A stretch of DNA of 64,000 nucleotides, from contig NC_136002.1 of the NCBI RefSeq assembly GCF_048128805.1, positions 30,641,837 through 30,705,836 of the forward strand, read 5' to 3'. Each line of letters opens with the position of its first letter. The stretch's first letter is position 1. The translations under genes and the position numbers were made by a program. The notes beneath the pieces were generated by a model. It was given only the letters and a program-made list of their open reading frames with translations. It was not told the origin of the DNA and made no database searches. The stretch is from Centroberyx gerrardi (Eukaryota; Chordata; Actinopteri; Beryciformes; Berycidae). Below, piece after piece: positions 16,755 to 28,000 of the stretch.

Positions 16755-18276
16755 GTAAGTTTATTTTACTGTGGTTTCTGTAATGGGTCCCAGCGGGTCA
16801 ATGTCTCGTCTAATTTATGGGTAACCTGTCCAGTGAGTTTCTTCAAATTGAAGGGTCAGCTCTTCTGTTTTGTAACTTGTTCGGACGGACTGTGCGCTAT
16901 AAGGCCTGTAGTTTCTGAGTAGCCCGATGTGCTTTTCAGGCCGTTTTGCTGTGCCCTGAATTGAACACTTCAGGTTTATGGATTTATTTATTTATTTATT
17001 TAATATAAGAGAAGTTTTAAGTGATGAAAGTGTAAACTGAAGTGGTTGCAGTAGTGCTGTAGAGGAGTAGCCGTTCACGGCAGGCCTAGTACTAACCCTC
17101 CCCCCTAATTGTGTTTTATTGAACTTGACAGTCATGCAGTCTAACAGCACATGAAAGCGGATATCTGTGTTTCTCAGCTCAATTCATGCAGTAGTTCCAC
17201 TATGGTCTTTTTTTGCCAGGTTTGTTTTATGGGATGGGGTAAAAACGCATTTAGTTCATAGGCAATTCACACCTTCTGTCTGCTTTTATTCAGGTCTTGA
17301 ACTACATGTAGGCCTATTGCAGTAAATCACCGTGTGCATGCATTTACTTTCTGAACATGCATTGCCAATATATTGCAAATTCGGGTTTAGGGTTTTTCTA
17401 CATTCAATCACCAATTCCCACATGGCTTTCTTTCCAAAATGCTATATTTTCATTTTGAGAGAAAATGTCCAATCAATATGATTTTGTCTCTCATAATTAT
17501 GAAAAGTCAGAGTTTCTCAAAAATAAAATACTAGCTAATGTTTATGAGAGTTTTTCATAATTATGAGATGGTAATAAAATAGGCTATAGTTGTCCTGGTT
17601 TACATTTCCTCATGTAAGCTGTTTACATTGCACTGTGTTGCACTGCCAATTCATTGATTTGTCAAATTTTCTGTAGGTTTCCGCATTTGATATAAACGTT
17701 GGTGAATGAATGCATTTGGAAAAAAATATCTAAAAACCTGCGACTGCTAGAATGGTTTACAAGCGGATATATGGCCCCTGGATTGTGCAGCAGGTAAAGC
17801 GCTGCAGTTAGCTTGATTCTCCACTAGATACTGCTAGAGCTCCATTTGTTTTTGTGAAGTGAGTTCACAAGTGAGTTACAGGACCGTAAAAAAATATGCA
17901 TTTTGTTCACCAGAAGACTATTCTGTTCAGATACACAGTTCCGTTGCATCTTTATCATCCAGATTATCTTAAAATACACACATCTTTCCTGCTAACGTAG
18001 CTGTAAATGGGATTTTGATTCCTCCGATGTTTTAGTTTCCTATTGGACTAGAACGCACCACGTGACCAGGAAGAGCCTAGAAGCTGCATTCGCGAGCCCC
18101 TCGTTTCTTATAAATAACATATTTTCCTGAGGTTATATCGCATTTGACATGTTTAAGGTTAGCGTACTTTTGTTCATTGTTTCTTGAATGGTCTTAAAGT
18201 CATAATTTCGGTCCAAACCCGTCAGTCAGAGTGATATCGCCGATAACGACTCCTTTCCCTCTGTCAGTTTAACGGT
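16755..18276. other. Upstream of U2; no gene seen
   Basis: AT-rich sequence with an ATTTATTTATTT microsatellite (near 16981) and palindromic TCATAATTATGA patches (17490-17570). No coding exon recognised. The last 250 bp should contain the U2 promoter, but I could not place a proximal or distal element with confidence. Confidence 0.4.
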
Positions 18277-18463
18277 ATCGCTTCTCGGCCTTTTGGCTAA
18301 GATCAAGTGTAGTATCTGTTCTTATCAGTTTAATATCTGATACGTCCCCTACCCGGGGACCATATATTAAATTGATTTTTGGAATAGGGAGATGGAATAG
18401 GGGCTTGCTCCGTCCACTCCACGCATCGACCTGGTATTGCAGTACCTCCAGGAACGGTGCACC
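18277..18463 (+). ncRNA. U2 spliceosomal snRNA gene
   Basis: About 187 nt, colinear with vertebrate U2. The 5' end ATCGCTTCTCGGCCTTTTGG, the branch-point pairing segment GTAGTATC, stem-loop II around GTCCCCTACCCGGGGAC, the Sm-type site GATTTTTGG and the 3' end CAGGAACGGTGCACC are all present. U2 pairs with the intron branch site in the spliceosome. A 3'-box-like GTTAAAAGAAAA follows at 18474-18485. Compensated changes in stem IIa and intact functional segments suggest a working gene. Confidence 0.93.
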
Positions 18464-18473
18464 CTCCTCTATT

Positions 18474-18485
18474 GTTAAAAGAAAA
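18474..18485 (+). promoter_or_regulatory. U2 3'-box-like element
   Basis: GTTAAAAGAAAA lies 10 bp after the U2 3' end. It resembles the vertebrate snRNA 3' box (GTTT, short gap, AAA-purine) that directs Integrator cleavage. It is also like the boxes after the U1 copies in this window (GTTCAAAGAAAA). Confidence 0.55.
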
Positions 18486-20054
18486 TATTAATTATCTCTG
18501 AGGGTTGTGTTAGTGGTTTATAATTGTGTGCCAAATAAATCAACTCCTAGTATTCTGTTACATCACCACATTTGGTAGGAAAATAACAGGTGATTGATTG
18601 AATGACGGCCACAGCCAGTGAGCTGTGTATTGTGAAGTGTTGGTAGGGAATACATATGTCATCATGGGAATACTATGAATAGCATGTAGGTTTTTATGCC
18701 AGTCTACACCAGCTGATTTCCGCTAATTATCCTCTCTGGTTGAAGGTGTGTTAATGTAGTGTTTGGTTGGGAACAAAAACCTGCAAACTTTTGAGTCACG
18801 GCGCCACTTGACTGAAACCCACTTGATTTATGTCACATAAAGTCAGTACTAATTCACCGTATGTTAGTATAAAAGCTTAAAATCACAACGGGAATACTGC
18901 AAGGGATTGTAATTCAGAAATATTCCATGGGCTTGAAATTGTAATCATTTGTCAATAATACTGTACCTCAGTTTCTGACAGCATCACCTAACCTAAAACC
19001 AGTGTTATTACTTTATTACATTTTAGAATTTTTGTACTTAACAAGTGGGGTAATGTGCACTCCTGGCAGTAATTGATATAATATATAAATGTAAAAATAT
19101 AATATATTAATATAATAAATCCAACAGCCTTTACAAGTGTTTTTCTCTGATAATTTTTTATATTTGAGTATATTTTGAGGATGGTGGATATCCATGCAAA
19201 ATGTTCTCCAACATGTAACTTGATGTTTTGTCCTGGAAGGCCATCTGACACCTTTCCCTCTAACAATCAGTTTGTAGCTTCTTGCAGTTTTGTAACTGTT
19301 GCTGTCAATACAGCAGTTTTGATATTTTTTAATTAATTGTGCAGCCCTGTGCTAGATGGAAACAAATGCTGCAGGGCATCCCACTGTGCTTCTCTGATCT
19401 CAAGAACAACAACCGATGACTCCCATCTTATAGTTATATAAGAATTTACATCGCCTAATAATATTAAATATAGACTTCAAACCTGCCTGATCACCACAAT
19501 ATCATAACACACAAAACTTTTTATTTTCTCTCTTTAACAACAGTTTGGCGAAAACTTGTAAATTACTTTATCTAGTAATAAAATATTTTGTGTCAAATGA
19601 TTAATGTCTTTGGTAAGCAGTCGTGTAATGAGTGGGAATGTACAGCGAGGCGCTCATTATTGCTAAATATTTTGTATAGTGTGTTTAGTTGTCATGTCGT
19701 GTGTTTTGTCCCATTCCAAACAAACTAATTTTCGCACTCATGACTATACAGACATATTTGCTATTTGACCTTGTTGAAGTGTATTTTAAGTGTTGTTGCA
19801 CACAGTGTTGACAGTCACTGATTTACACTCCAAAGGAGCATGTGACTGATGTGGCATGTTGTATGCACACCACTAGTTATAACAAAACAAAAAAACAGTA
19901 AGCGGCTGTTGACTCGGTGAATTAAAGGGACGATGTGCGCTGTGTTCTTTTCTTTCCACATTTGAGAAACCTATATCAAACTTCTATTCATTTCTGGTAT
20001 GCTAAGCTTTGGGCTTGATTGGATTTGTTGTCGGGCTGCATTACACTGTGGTTG
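18486..20054. other. Spacer between U2 and the U1 region
   Basis: No gene seen. AT-rich, with only short frames. The final part (from about 19820) has weak similarity to the upstream spacer of the U1 genes, consistent with an old decayed U1 unit. Confidence 0.4.
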
Positions 20055-20138
20055 TTTTGACCCCTGCAAATTCCCCAAATGTGCAAATACTGACTATATA
20101 ATTTCTGGTAGTGGGGGACGGCCTTATGCTCTTCCCTG
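20055..20138 (+). pseudogene. U1 snRNA 3'-half relic, diverged
   Basis: Matches the last part of U1 (GACCCCTGCAAATTCCCCAA, later TAATTTCTGGTAGTGGGGGA and a TTCCCTG end) with many substitutions: the stem after AAATGTG no longer pairs well and the GCGTTCGCGC loop is lost. No U1 5' half precedes it. The oldest member of the tandem U1 region. Confidence 0.8.
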
Positions 20139-20711
20139 AGATTTTATCAAAAGGAAGCCAAAACACACTGCAGAAGAGGGCAGATTATCATAAATGGTTA
20201 TTAATAGGTTATTTATAACACACAGGGGGCTATAAAATACAAATATTTTGCTAATGGCAAGAATTTTACAAAAGAAACTGTTGTTGTACACCGTGGACAG
20301 TTACTTGTTTCTACTCCAAAGCAGTAGGTGGCAGTAACGCTACCCACCAGTAAAAAAAACAGGAAGTGGATATTGAGTGGGACAAAAGAACCATGTGCTT
20401 TGTGTTTTTTTTTTTCTTCTTTCTTTCCTTGTATGACAAATGCGGATCAAATAACCTCTCATTGCTGGTGTCCTTTAGCTTTGGTTTGACTGCATTTGCT
20501 GTTGGGCTGTTACTGTAGAGACATTACAGATGTTTTTGCTGTAGAACTTCATGTGGCAATACAGCAATGCATGATGGGTATAAAACAATTAATGAAATGT
20601 ATCTTTTTGTCAAGTGAAATTACAGTCCGATTATTACTATTTTAACAGCAACGGTACAAAATGGAAGTTTAGGTGATGTCACAGGCTCTGGATTTGGTGA
20701 TTTATACATTA

Positions 20712-20775
20712 TCAGCACCATCATCCAGAGCGGTGTGTGTGTGAGTGACTCCCCTCAGTCTGATGTGTACAACTC
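20712..20775 (+). promoter_or_regulatory. U1 proximal promoter block, copy A
   Basis: 64 bp directly before U1, conserved in the three U1 copies that keep their 5' end (also 23247-23310 and 49241-49304). The block AGCACCATCATCCAGAGCGG sits about 40-62 bp upstream of the start, where the snRNA proximal sequence element lies in vertebrates. There is no TATA box, as expected for a polymerase II snRNA gene. Confidence 0.6.
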
Positions 20776-20939
20776 ATACTTACCTGGCAGGGGAGACACC
20801 ATGATCATGAAGGTGGTTCACCCAGGGCGAGGCTCAGCCATTGCACACCGGTTGTGCTGACCCCTGCGAATTCCTCAAATGTGGGAATCTCGACTGCATA
20901 ATTTCTGGTGGTGGGGGACTGCGTTCGCGCTCTCCCCTG
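20776..20939 (+). ncRNA. U1 snRNA gene, copy A (full length, variant)
   Basis: 164 nt, the standard length. The 5' end ATACTTACCTG pairs with 5' splice sites, and loop I GATCATGAAGG, the Sm site AATTTCTGG and the final stem CGTTCGCGC are present. It differs from the cleaner copy at 49305 in the U1A-binding loop (ATTGCACACC instead of ATTGCACTCC), in stem III (TTCCTC for TTCCCC) and at GGTGGTGGGG. A 3'-box-like GTTCAAAGAAAA follows at 20947-20958. It may be transcribed, but the loop II change makes it a possible variant or early pseudogene. Confidence 0.88.
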
Positions 20940-20946
20940 ATCAAGT

Positions 20947-20958
20947 GTTCAAAGAAAA
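20947..20958 (+). promoter_or_regulatory. U1 3'-box-like element, copy A
   Basis: GTTCAAAGAAAA lies 7 bp after U1, matching the position and pattern of the vertebrate snRNA 3' box used by Integrator. Confidence 0.55.
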
Positions 20959-21221
20959 ACTTTGCAAATAGTTCTTGAAGCAAGTCTTTTTTTTCCCCCC
21001 ATAACAGACTGGATTCATATTCAATCACATCATTTTCACAAATATTTTCAGAGTTGATTTGTAATACAGATTTGTGTGGGGAAACCTTTGAAAAGTTTTG
21101 TTCCAAAATAAGATATCCACCATTTTAAAAAAAGAAAATAGATACCCACTCTCCCTTATATATATTATTAATGCAGGACATCCCATCAAACTCTCCTTAA
21201 ATGCCCCTTAATCTTGACTCC

Positions 21222-21308
21222 TGTGCTGACCCCTGCGAATTCCCCAAATGTGGGAATCTCGACTGCATAATTTCTGGTAGTGGGGGACTGCGTTCGCGCT
21301 CTCCCCTG
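21222..21308 (+). pseudogene. U1 snRNA 5'-truncated copy B
   Basis: 87 nt matching U1 from about nucleotide 78 to the 3' end (TGTGCTGACCCCTGCGAATT onward), nearly perfect. It has no 5' half and no promoter block: it is joined directly to spacer sequence (ATCTTGACTCC) that elsewhere follows a U1 gene. A 3'-box-like GTTCAAAGAGAA follows. It looks like a product of unequal exchange within the tandem array. Confidence 0.85.
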
Positions 21309-21840
21309 ATCAGCTGTTCAAAGAGAAACTGAATCTTAAAATCTGCAGTATGTATGTTTCATTTTAAATATCTGCAGACACATCTCTGGTAACCAGTATT
21401 CCCTTTAAATAACCATACATTTTCATTAGCTTACATTAATTCACTCCTTAATTCACGTAAAATACCCTTAAAATTAAGGTAGTTATTAATGGAGGACATC
21501 CCATCAAAATCTCCTTAAATGCCCCTTAATCTTGACTCCATACTTTTAAATAAAAAAATTAATAAAAAATACCCACTCTCCCATACTGAGTGCTGACATG
21601 ATAGTTAAGCACATTACAGATTAGTATTGAAGTTAGGAGTCAGTTTAAGACATTTGCTTATAAAATAGTTTATAATTTGATGACAGAATCATTTGCTTTT
21701 CAAATATTGCCTGATGAATTTCAAGTAGCAACATTTTTCAAAATGGATATATGTAACATTTTGTAATGAAACCCTTCATTTGCTTTTTGTTATGAGTTTG
21801 TTGTATGGGAAGAATCTGTGCTGCTGTACGCAGTGTAGAC
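21309..21840. repeat. U1 array spacer
   Basis: Spacer after copy B. Parts recur after U1 copy A (21121-21220) and after the split U1 (44874-45062), such as CATCCCATCAAAATCTCC and ACTGAGTGCTGACATG. This shows tandem duplication of U1 units. No gene. Confidence 0.6.
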
Positions 21841-22804
21841 CAGTGGTTCCCAAAATGAGGTCCAGGGACCCCCAGGGGTCTGAGGGGACACTGGGCAAAA
21901 TGAAGAGTTAAATGTCACTGTTATTTCATTCACTAGAGGAGTATTAGAGAGTGCATAGGAATGACTATTCTGGACTATACTGAGACTTCATGTTCCCCGC
22001 CTCCAGACAAAACAAAAATTTTCTCAGTTGGGATTTCCCAGGACAAAATCTTTATCAAACAGTGGTTTATTCACGGCGTTTTCCCATGGTAACAAGTACA
22101 TTTTCTTTGTTTTCTCGACATATTGAGTTATTTAGGCTATGTCATTATCTTGAGATAATACATTTTGTTTTCCTGAGATAATGAGAAAATTATCTCGAGA
22201 TCTCTGAGGGAAACATGAGAATTTTGTCATTATCTCGGGATAACAAACATTGTTTTTTCAGGGTAATGACAATTTTCTGCTTGGAACTTGCATTCTAAAG
22301 GAAAGCATATTATTCAAAACAAATGTTGAAGTCGGCCTACCTGTTAGTGTTCAGGGCGTCTTCAGTCAGTCAGCAGGTCAAGTGTAATGCACTGGAGTTG
22401 GAAATCTCGAAGAATAATATAAATTAATTCATTATCTCGGGAAAACCAAATTAAGTTTTACAGAGAAAACAACATAATTACTCTATGCCCATTACTTTAT
22501 CTTGAGATAATGAGAAAATTATGTAGTTATCACACAAAAACAAAATGTGTTATACACATTGATAATACGTTATTATCGTGTATAGGTTTTTTTTCTGATT
22601 TCTGTCTAATTTTTGCTTCTTGTGAAATACTGAATAGTTTTCAGCCTCTTGGCCTTCTTTGATAATCAGATGAAACGACCTGAAAAGGGAAAACCATTCT
22701 TTGGTTGAACTGTTCACCACTTTGCATGTGCAGCCTGTGACAGAAGGCTGAGTAGGCATGGCTTCATTTTAAGGGTCGCAAGCCAAAAAGGTTGAGAACC
22801 TCTG
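21841..22804. mobile_element. hAT-type non-autonomous element in the U1 spacer
   Basis: The left end CAGTGGTTCCCAAAATGAGG and the right end (read inward) CAGAGGTTCTCAACCTTTTT are typical hAT-like termini. They are flanked by an 8-bp duplication GTGTAGAC/GTGTAGAT (21833-21840 and 22805-22812). The 964-bp element has no coding capacity and contains ATTATCTCGAGATAAT-type palindromes. A near-identical but 5'-truncated copy is at 47889-48797, so it inserted before the U1 unit was duplicated. Confidence 0.75.
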
Positions 22805-23246
22805 GTGTAGATATCAACTAGTTTACACTCCGAAGCAGTAGGTGGCAGTAGTGAGGGATGTTAGATGCCACCACCAGTGGAAAAACAAGAAGAAGCTTTT
22901 GAGCCAGACAAAAGGACCATGCGCTCTGTGTACACTGTTTTTTTTTTCTTTCTCCATTTTATGTGGATCAAACAACCTCTCATTTCTGGCATGCTTTAGT
23001 TTGAACTTGTTTGAATTTGCTGTTTGGCTGTTGCTCATTTTTCAGAGTTAGTGTAGATGAAATATGTTAAAGTTGTTTTGGGTTTTGTATGACCGTGCAG
23101 CATTGCATCATGGGAAAACATAAACACAATGTAACCTTCTCAAGAGAAATAGCATGCTTTTTGTAATCCTTTTAACAGCAGGGGAACAAAATGAGGTTGA
23201 GCAAATGTCATAGACTCTGGATTAGTGGATTTGTTTTTATACATTA
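22805..23246. repeat. U1 upstream spacer, copy C
   Basis: Starts with the GAAGCAGTAGGTGGCAGTAG block and runs to the U1 promoter. It is nearly identical to 48798-49240 and more distantly similar to 20300-20711. It marks the upstream half of each U1 unit. No gene. Confidence 0.6.
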
Positions 23247-23310
23247 TCAGCACCATCATCCAGAGCGGTGTGTGTGTGAGTGACTCCCCTCAGTCTGATG
23301 TGTACAACTC
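23247..23310 (+). promoter_or_regulatory. U1 proximal promoter block, copy C
   Basis: Same 64-bp block as before copies A and D. It still faces the 5' half of a U1 gene that has been split by a transposon. Confidence 0.6.
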
Positions 23311-23405
23311 ATACTTACCTGGCAGGGGAGACACCATGATCATGAAGGTGGTTCACCCAGGGCGAGGCTCAGCCATTGCACTCCGGTTGTGCTGACCCCT
23401 GCGAA
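23311..23405 (+). pseudogene. U1 snRNA copy C, 5' half (split gene)
   Basis: First 95 nt of U1, ending at CCCCTGCGAA. The remaining 69 nt resume at 44618 after the transposon pair, and 95 + 69 = 164 nt, so no U1 base is lost. The sequence equals that of the intact copy D, including ATTGCACTCC in loop II. The last seven bases (CTGCGAA, 23399-23405) are one copy of the target duplication. Confidence 0.95.
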
Positions 23406-23998
23406 TGGGAGTGGGCCATACCGTAGTGCAATTGTCTTGATCGTAATTGGTCTAAAGTTTACAGTACTTAAACTGAGTTGTGGCTCCCCCAAGTGGTCAA
23501 ACGAAATACTGAGCACACTTCATTTAGGGCCCTGATGAGGTGGGCCCTGATGAGGTGAACCCAGAAGAAAGCCATTATCCCTTACTATCTTATCTCTTAT
23601 CACTTATCTCTTATTATTCAATGTGTTAGTATATAATGTACCACTATTTACTGTGAGCACAAATGTCATTTTGTGTGTCACAATGACTTCTTTCATCATT
23701 TTTTGTGATGTGTGGTGTCACCCTACTAAAAGGAAAACTGCAGTGGGTGTAACAATATAGATGCAGCCTGACAGTTCCATCATTTTCCACAAACGTGATG
23801 TCTGACTTAGTTTCATTTCAGAAATATATCAAATAATTCAAGACACTGCCAATATAGTAAGGACAGAATCTTCCAGCAGAGGCATTCATACACCATAATA
23901 CATCAGATCTGTAATCAGAAAACTGCACATTGGTCACCAGCTGCGATACGTGTCCCTTTATGCCTATAGATCTTTAAGATTTTCTTTGTATATGATTA

Positions 23999-24074
23999 CA
24001 GGGGAGAGCGCGAACGCAGTCCCCCACTACCAGAAATGATGCAGTCGAGATTCCCACATTTGGGGAATTCGCAG
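23999..24074 (-). pseudogene. Inverted U1 3' half captured inside unit 1
   Basis: On the minus strand this reads CTGCGAATTCCCCAAATGTG through to the U1 3' end CTCTCCCCTG: 76 nt with one visible mismatch (GCATCATTT for GCATAATTT). It begins exactly at the target duplication and is abutted (24075 onward) by GAGTCTACAGGAGACTACAG, which resembles the inward-read right terminus. It is therefore an inverted copy of a transposon/U1 junction. Confidence 0.9.
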
Positions 24075-25053
24075 GAGTCTACAGGAGACTACAGGAGGAG
24101 TCTACAATACAGCTCACCCCCATTCAAAGCAAATGTTGCAGAGACTGTTGAAATCAACTATGTATTCCATATGTGTGATATTGGCCATTTCAGATTTAAA
24201 TCAGCTATTTATTGTGATACCTCTTGAAGCCATTGAAGAATGCTGCTATAACAACACAATCTCAAGTGTATTTGTATAAGCAAATGCTACATAATTCATG
24301 TCATTTATTCACGTTACTGGACTGATGTTTTTCAATGAAATACAGCTTATTTTATCAAAAGTATACTTGTGTGAGAATGCTTTTGTCTTTTCCTAAATGC
24401 CATTTATTTACATTTGTCACTTCTATCTTTATGAATTCCCTTATGACTATTGGGAGGCTGATTAAAAGTAGTTTAATATTTCTGAGGCTGATTAAAGCTA
24501 CTTTAATGTTTCTATTGCTATATGTGCAAAATTATCTGATATCGTTGTACTATAGGCACATGTCCTTACATGCAAGTAATCTCTATGTGTCCCTATTTTT
24601 TGATAAACAAATATACCCCCATTGTTGCATTCATTAATTGATATTCCACAACTCACTGTTACTGTAGCACTGACCACTTTATTGAATAAAGTGCATGAAA
24701 TGGGGAACACTTAGAAAAAAAAACACAGCACTACAGTGTAGACAATAAAGTATCATTGAACCTGATTAAGAATTAAATGTCATAAAAATGAAGACTATTT
24801 AAAATATGTACATGAATATGTACATGAAAATGAAAACTATTTACAATTTGTCCAATGAGATACAATTATTTACAGATAAAGAATCTTTCCACCAGATCAC
24901 CTTACTGAATAAATTGCTGACAACACCACAGCACTACAGTTTAGACAATTTAAAAGGTATCACTGAACATGATTAAGAATGAAATGCAATAAAAATGAAG
25001 ACTATTTACAATATGTACAATGCAACCGTACCATATTTACAGATATTTACAGC
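24075..25053 (-). other. 3' flank of the transposase gene, unit 1
   Basis: AT-rich sequence after the transposase stop codon. A minus-strand AATAAA (TTTATT at 24678-24683) can serve as polyadenylation signal. It includes imperfect direct repeats of about 200 bp (GCACTACAGTGTAGACAATA near 24728 and GCACTACAGTTTAGACAATT near 24931). No gene. Confidence 0.5.
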
Positions 25054-28000
25054 TCATTCCTCCAACTTGTCGACAACAGAGGTGAAGTGTTCATAGCTGC
25101 CGTACACTCTGTTGCACAGACCTTTTGATGTGGACATCATTTTTACAGGGCAGAAAGTCTTTTTTTTGTATTTTTTATGTCCTTGGGTTGGTTGGCCACA
25201 GAGTGTACAGACAGGGAGATTTTGCATCCGCGACAGTTTGCCTCCTACTTCTGAGGGGTGTTCCTTCACCTTACGCTTGTATTGCGTAGCTCTCGCCCAG
25301 AATGAAGGACTGCCAATACTGTGTGATGTCTGAGTAGCGGGCATTATGGGCAGAGTTGGAGGGACTGATGTAGGTGGGCCAGCAATCCCAGGGGTTGCCT
25401 GACTGGCAGGCATTATGGGCCGTGTGGAGGGGCCAGCAATCCCAGGGGTTGCCTGCCTGGCAGGCATTATGGGCCGTGTGGAGGGGCCAGCAATCTCAGG
25501 GGTTGCCTGCCTGGCAGGCATTATGGGCCGTGTGGAGGGGCCAGCAATCTCAGGGGTTGCTGTAGATGCAGAGAGGGAGGGCACAGGTCTGGTGATGGTA
25601 GAGGTGGCAGGGGTTTTTCTCACTGGCGGTGGCAGTAGCACAGGTGGCAGTGGTGGTTGAAGCCGGGAGAGTGGCATGATTATGCCTGTCCTTCCCTTTA
25701 ACTCCTTTGTCCCTGCCGTGCTGGGTGTGGGCACATATTCCATCAGGGGGTAGTCTGGTGGAGGGAGGACTGCTGGCTGGTGTGGTGCTGGAGGTAGGTC
25801 TGCAGATGAGATGGAGGTGGTCTTTGTGATGGTGGATGGCTGTTTGGTGGCGTGCATGTTGAGGAGCCTCTCTTGGTGACGGATGAAGTCCCGCACAGTC
25901 TTGATGTTAATTTTTGGTAGAGGAATGCCTGCTTTGCACAGGACTGGATCCTCCACCAAAATCCGGTGCTGGATTCGCTCGTACGCCTTCAAGATGGTGC
26001 TCTTCTCAGGACTGCTGCGAGACCCTTGAGGTGAGCGCAACCACAGCAGTTTCACCAGTGTGTACATCAGCCTGTTGTGCTGAGCACTGATGTCCTGTTG
26101 TGCTGGTGCATAGCGCTTGGCCATCTTTACCCTCTGTATCACAGCAGCATCAACAAGATCATCCCTTTTTGTGCGGCAGTAGAGGGTGTTGCCCCAGTGT
26201 GTTCTGTACAGCTGGTTGAACTGCTGCGGCTGCTTGTCATGCTCCTCCACTGCATTCCAGACTTCGAGGACCTTGTTCCTCTGCTCAGTGGTGAGTGACA
26301 GCTTGTCCTCTGTCAGGCCAATCTCCACCAGCACAGAGCAGAACATTTCCAACTTGTGAAAGCCAGGAAGAGGGTTTGGACTGCAGGCATCCTCCTGTTA
26401 AAAAAAATGCCATACGAATGCGGTAAGTTTAAATGTGTACATTATCCAGCAACCAGTGCATTGTATTTCATTCTAGCAGACACACAGTTACTCACAAAGG
26501 CCGGAGGGTGAACAGTGGAGGTTTCGTCGCTGGTGAGCGTAATGTGGGGCAGGACGGCATCCAGCACATCGTCATGTGCCTCCACGTCGCTCTGGTACGC
26601 CTCATCTGCCTCTGGATCGGGCTGCCCAGGCTGAACCACCTCCTCCTCTGGACCAGGTCCATCGTTGACAATGTCCTGAAGACAGAAGGGTCCAGATTCA
26701 CCTGTGCTCTGGCTGAACAGGTACTCCAACCCCAGCAGCTCGTTGGAAGGGACATCAGCAGGAGCCCGGAAATTCTCCTCCACAGTCTCTCCGAACAGCT
26801 GCCGACAGCGGGTGTTGAGGCGGTCAATCAGCGGCGCCGAGTAGGTCCTGTGGTGCCGTCCTTTGCCACCAAACACGGCATCCGAGCTCCTGTCTGAGTT
26901 CCACCGTGCAATGCCACTTATCAGGTAAACCTGATAGGGCCGTGCTGCACAGTGGGGACCTGAGTAGAGTAGAGTAGAGTTTTAATGTCCCCGAGAGGCA
27001 ATTTGGCTTGCAAACAGCAGTAGTAGAAATGGTATCCATACAATATATACATACAATATAGACATACATACACACATAAACACAAGTACACAGTTAGCGC
27101 CAACATCACTGTTGTCGTTTGTCACTTGTCACCAGAACCATCAGAAGAGGCAGCAAGAATGAAAGAAAGATGGGGGGCACCGTATCACATCCACAGATAG
27201 TCACAGTCCCAATTTGTTTAAAAAACCAATGTGTGTCACCTCTAGGGTGGTAAAACCTCCGCCTTGAGGGGAGCAAATTAAACTCACTGTGTAAAGAACA
27301 CTGCGATCATCTGCTGCTGGTTTATTGGAGGTTCCCAGCAACAGCCGAAAGAAAATCGGGGATGCAGCCTTTGTCAATTACACCCCAAAGCTATGGAACA
27401 CATTACCTTTAGATATCAGGGAAGCCAGCTCGCTAAATATTTTTAAAAGAACGCTAAAAACTTATCTCTTCACTTTAGCCTTTAACTAGCTATGACTTTC
27501 CTGATACAGGCCTGAAACTCTTTTTTGCACTTTGCTTCACACTTATGCACTGATGCACTTCTTTTAAAATGTTGTATTTTACTTGATTTTATGCATTCTA
27601 TGTACTCTATTTTTTTACTTTTTTATTATTATTATTCAGTGGGTTTTATTTTCCATCTTATTTTCCATTAATTATGGCATTCTATCCCTGTTTGTTTATG
27701 CTCATTCTATGTCTATTTTCATGTGAAGATGCATTCTATGTATTCTATTCTCATCTTTATCTTATTTTTACTATTATTATCAAGTTTTATGTGAAGCACT
27801 TGGGGCATGTAATTTCTTTGTTGTAAAGCACTTTGAGCTGCATTTCTTGTATGAAAGGTGCTATACAAATAAAGTTTATTATTATTATTATTATTATTAT
27901 TATATTAAAGGGTGCTGGGAGTCCAATAAGATGACCTGAGCTTTCTGCGAGGCTCTGACTTGGTGCAGGTGGCAAAGATCATTTAAATTTACACCAGTAA

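Noticed and set aside
17490-17570. TCATAATTATGA palindromes as a regulatory site
   Set aside because: Simple AT-rich inverted words of a type common in fish spacer DNA; no context supports a function.
26433-26897. Long + strand open frames opposite the transposase exons (for example 26433-26897, 30496-30840, 31188-31538)
   Set aside because: They are antisense shadows of transposase exons. The minus frames have splice sites, phase agreement and recognisable motifs, while the plus frames have none.
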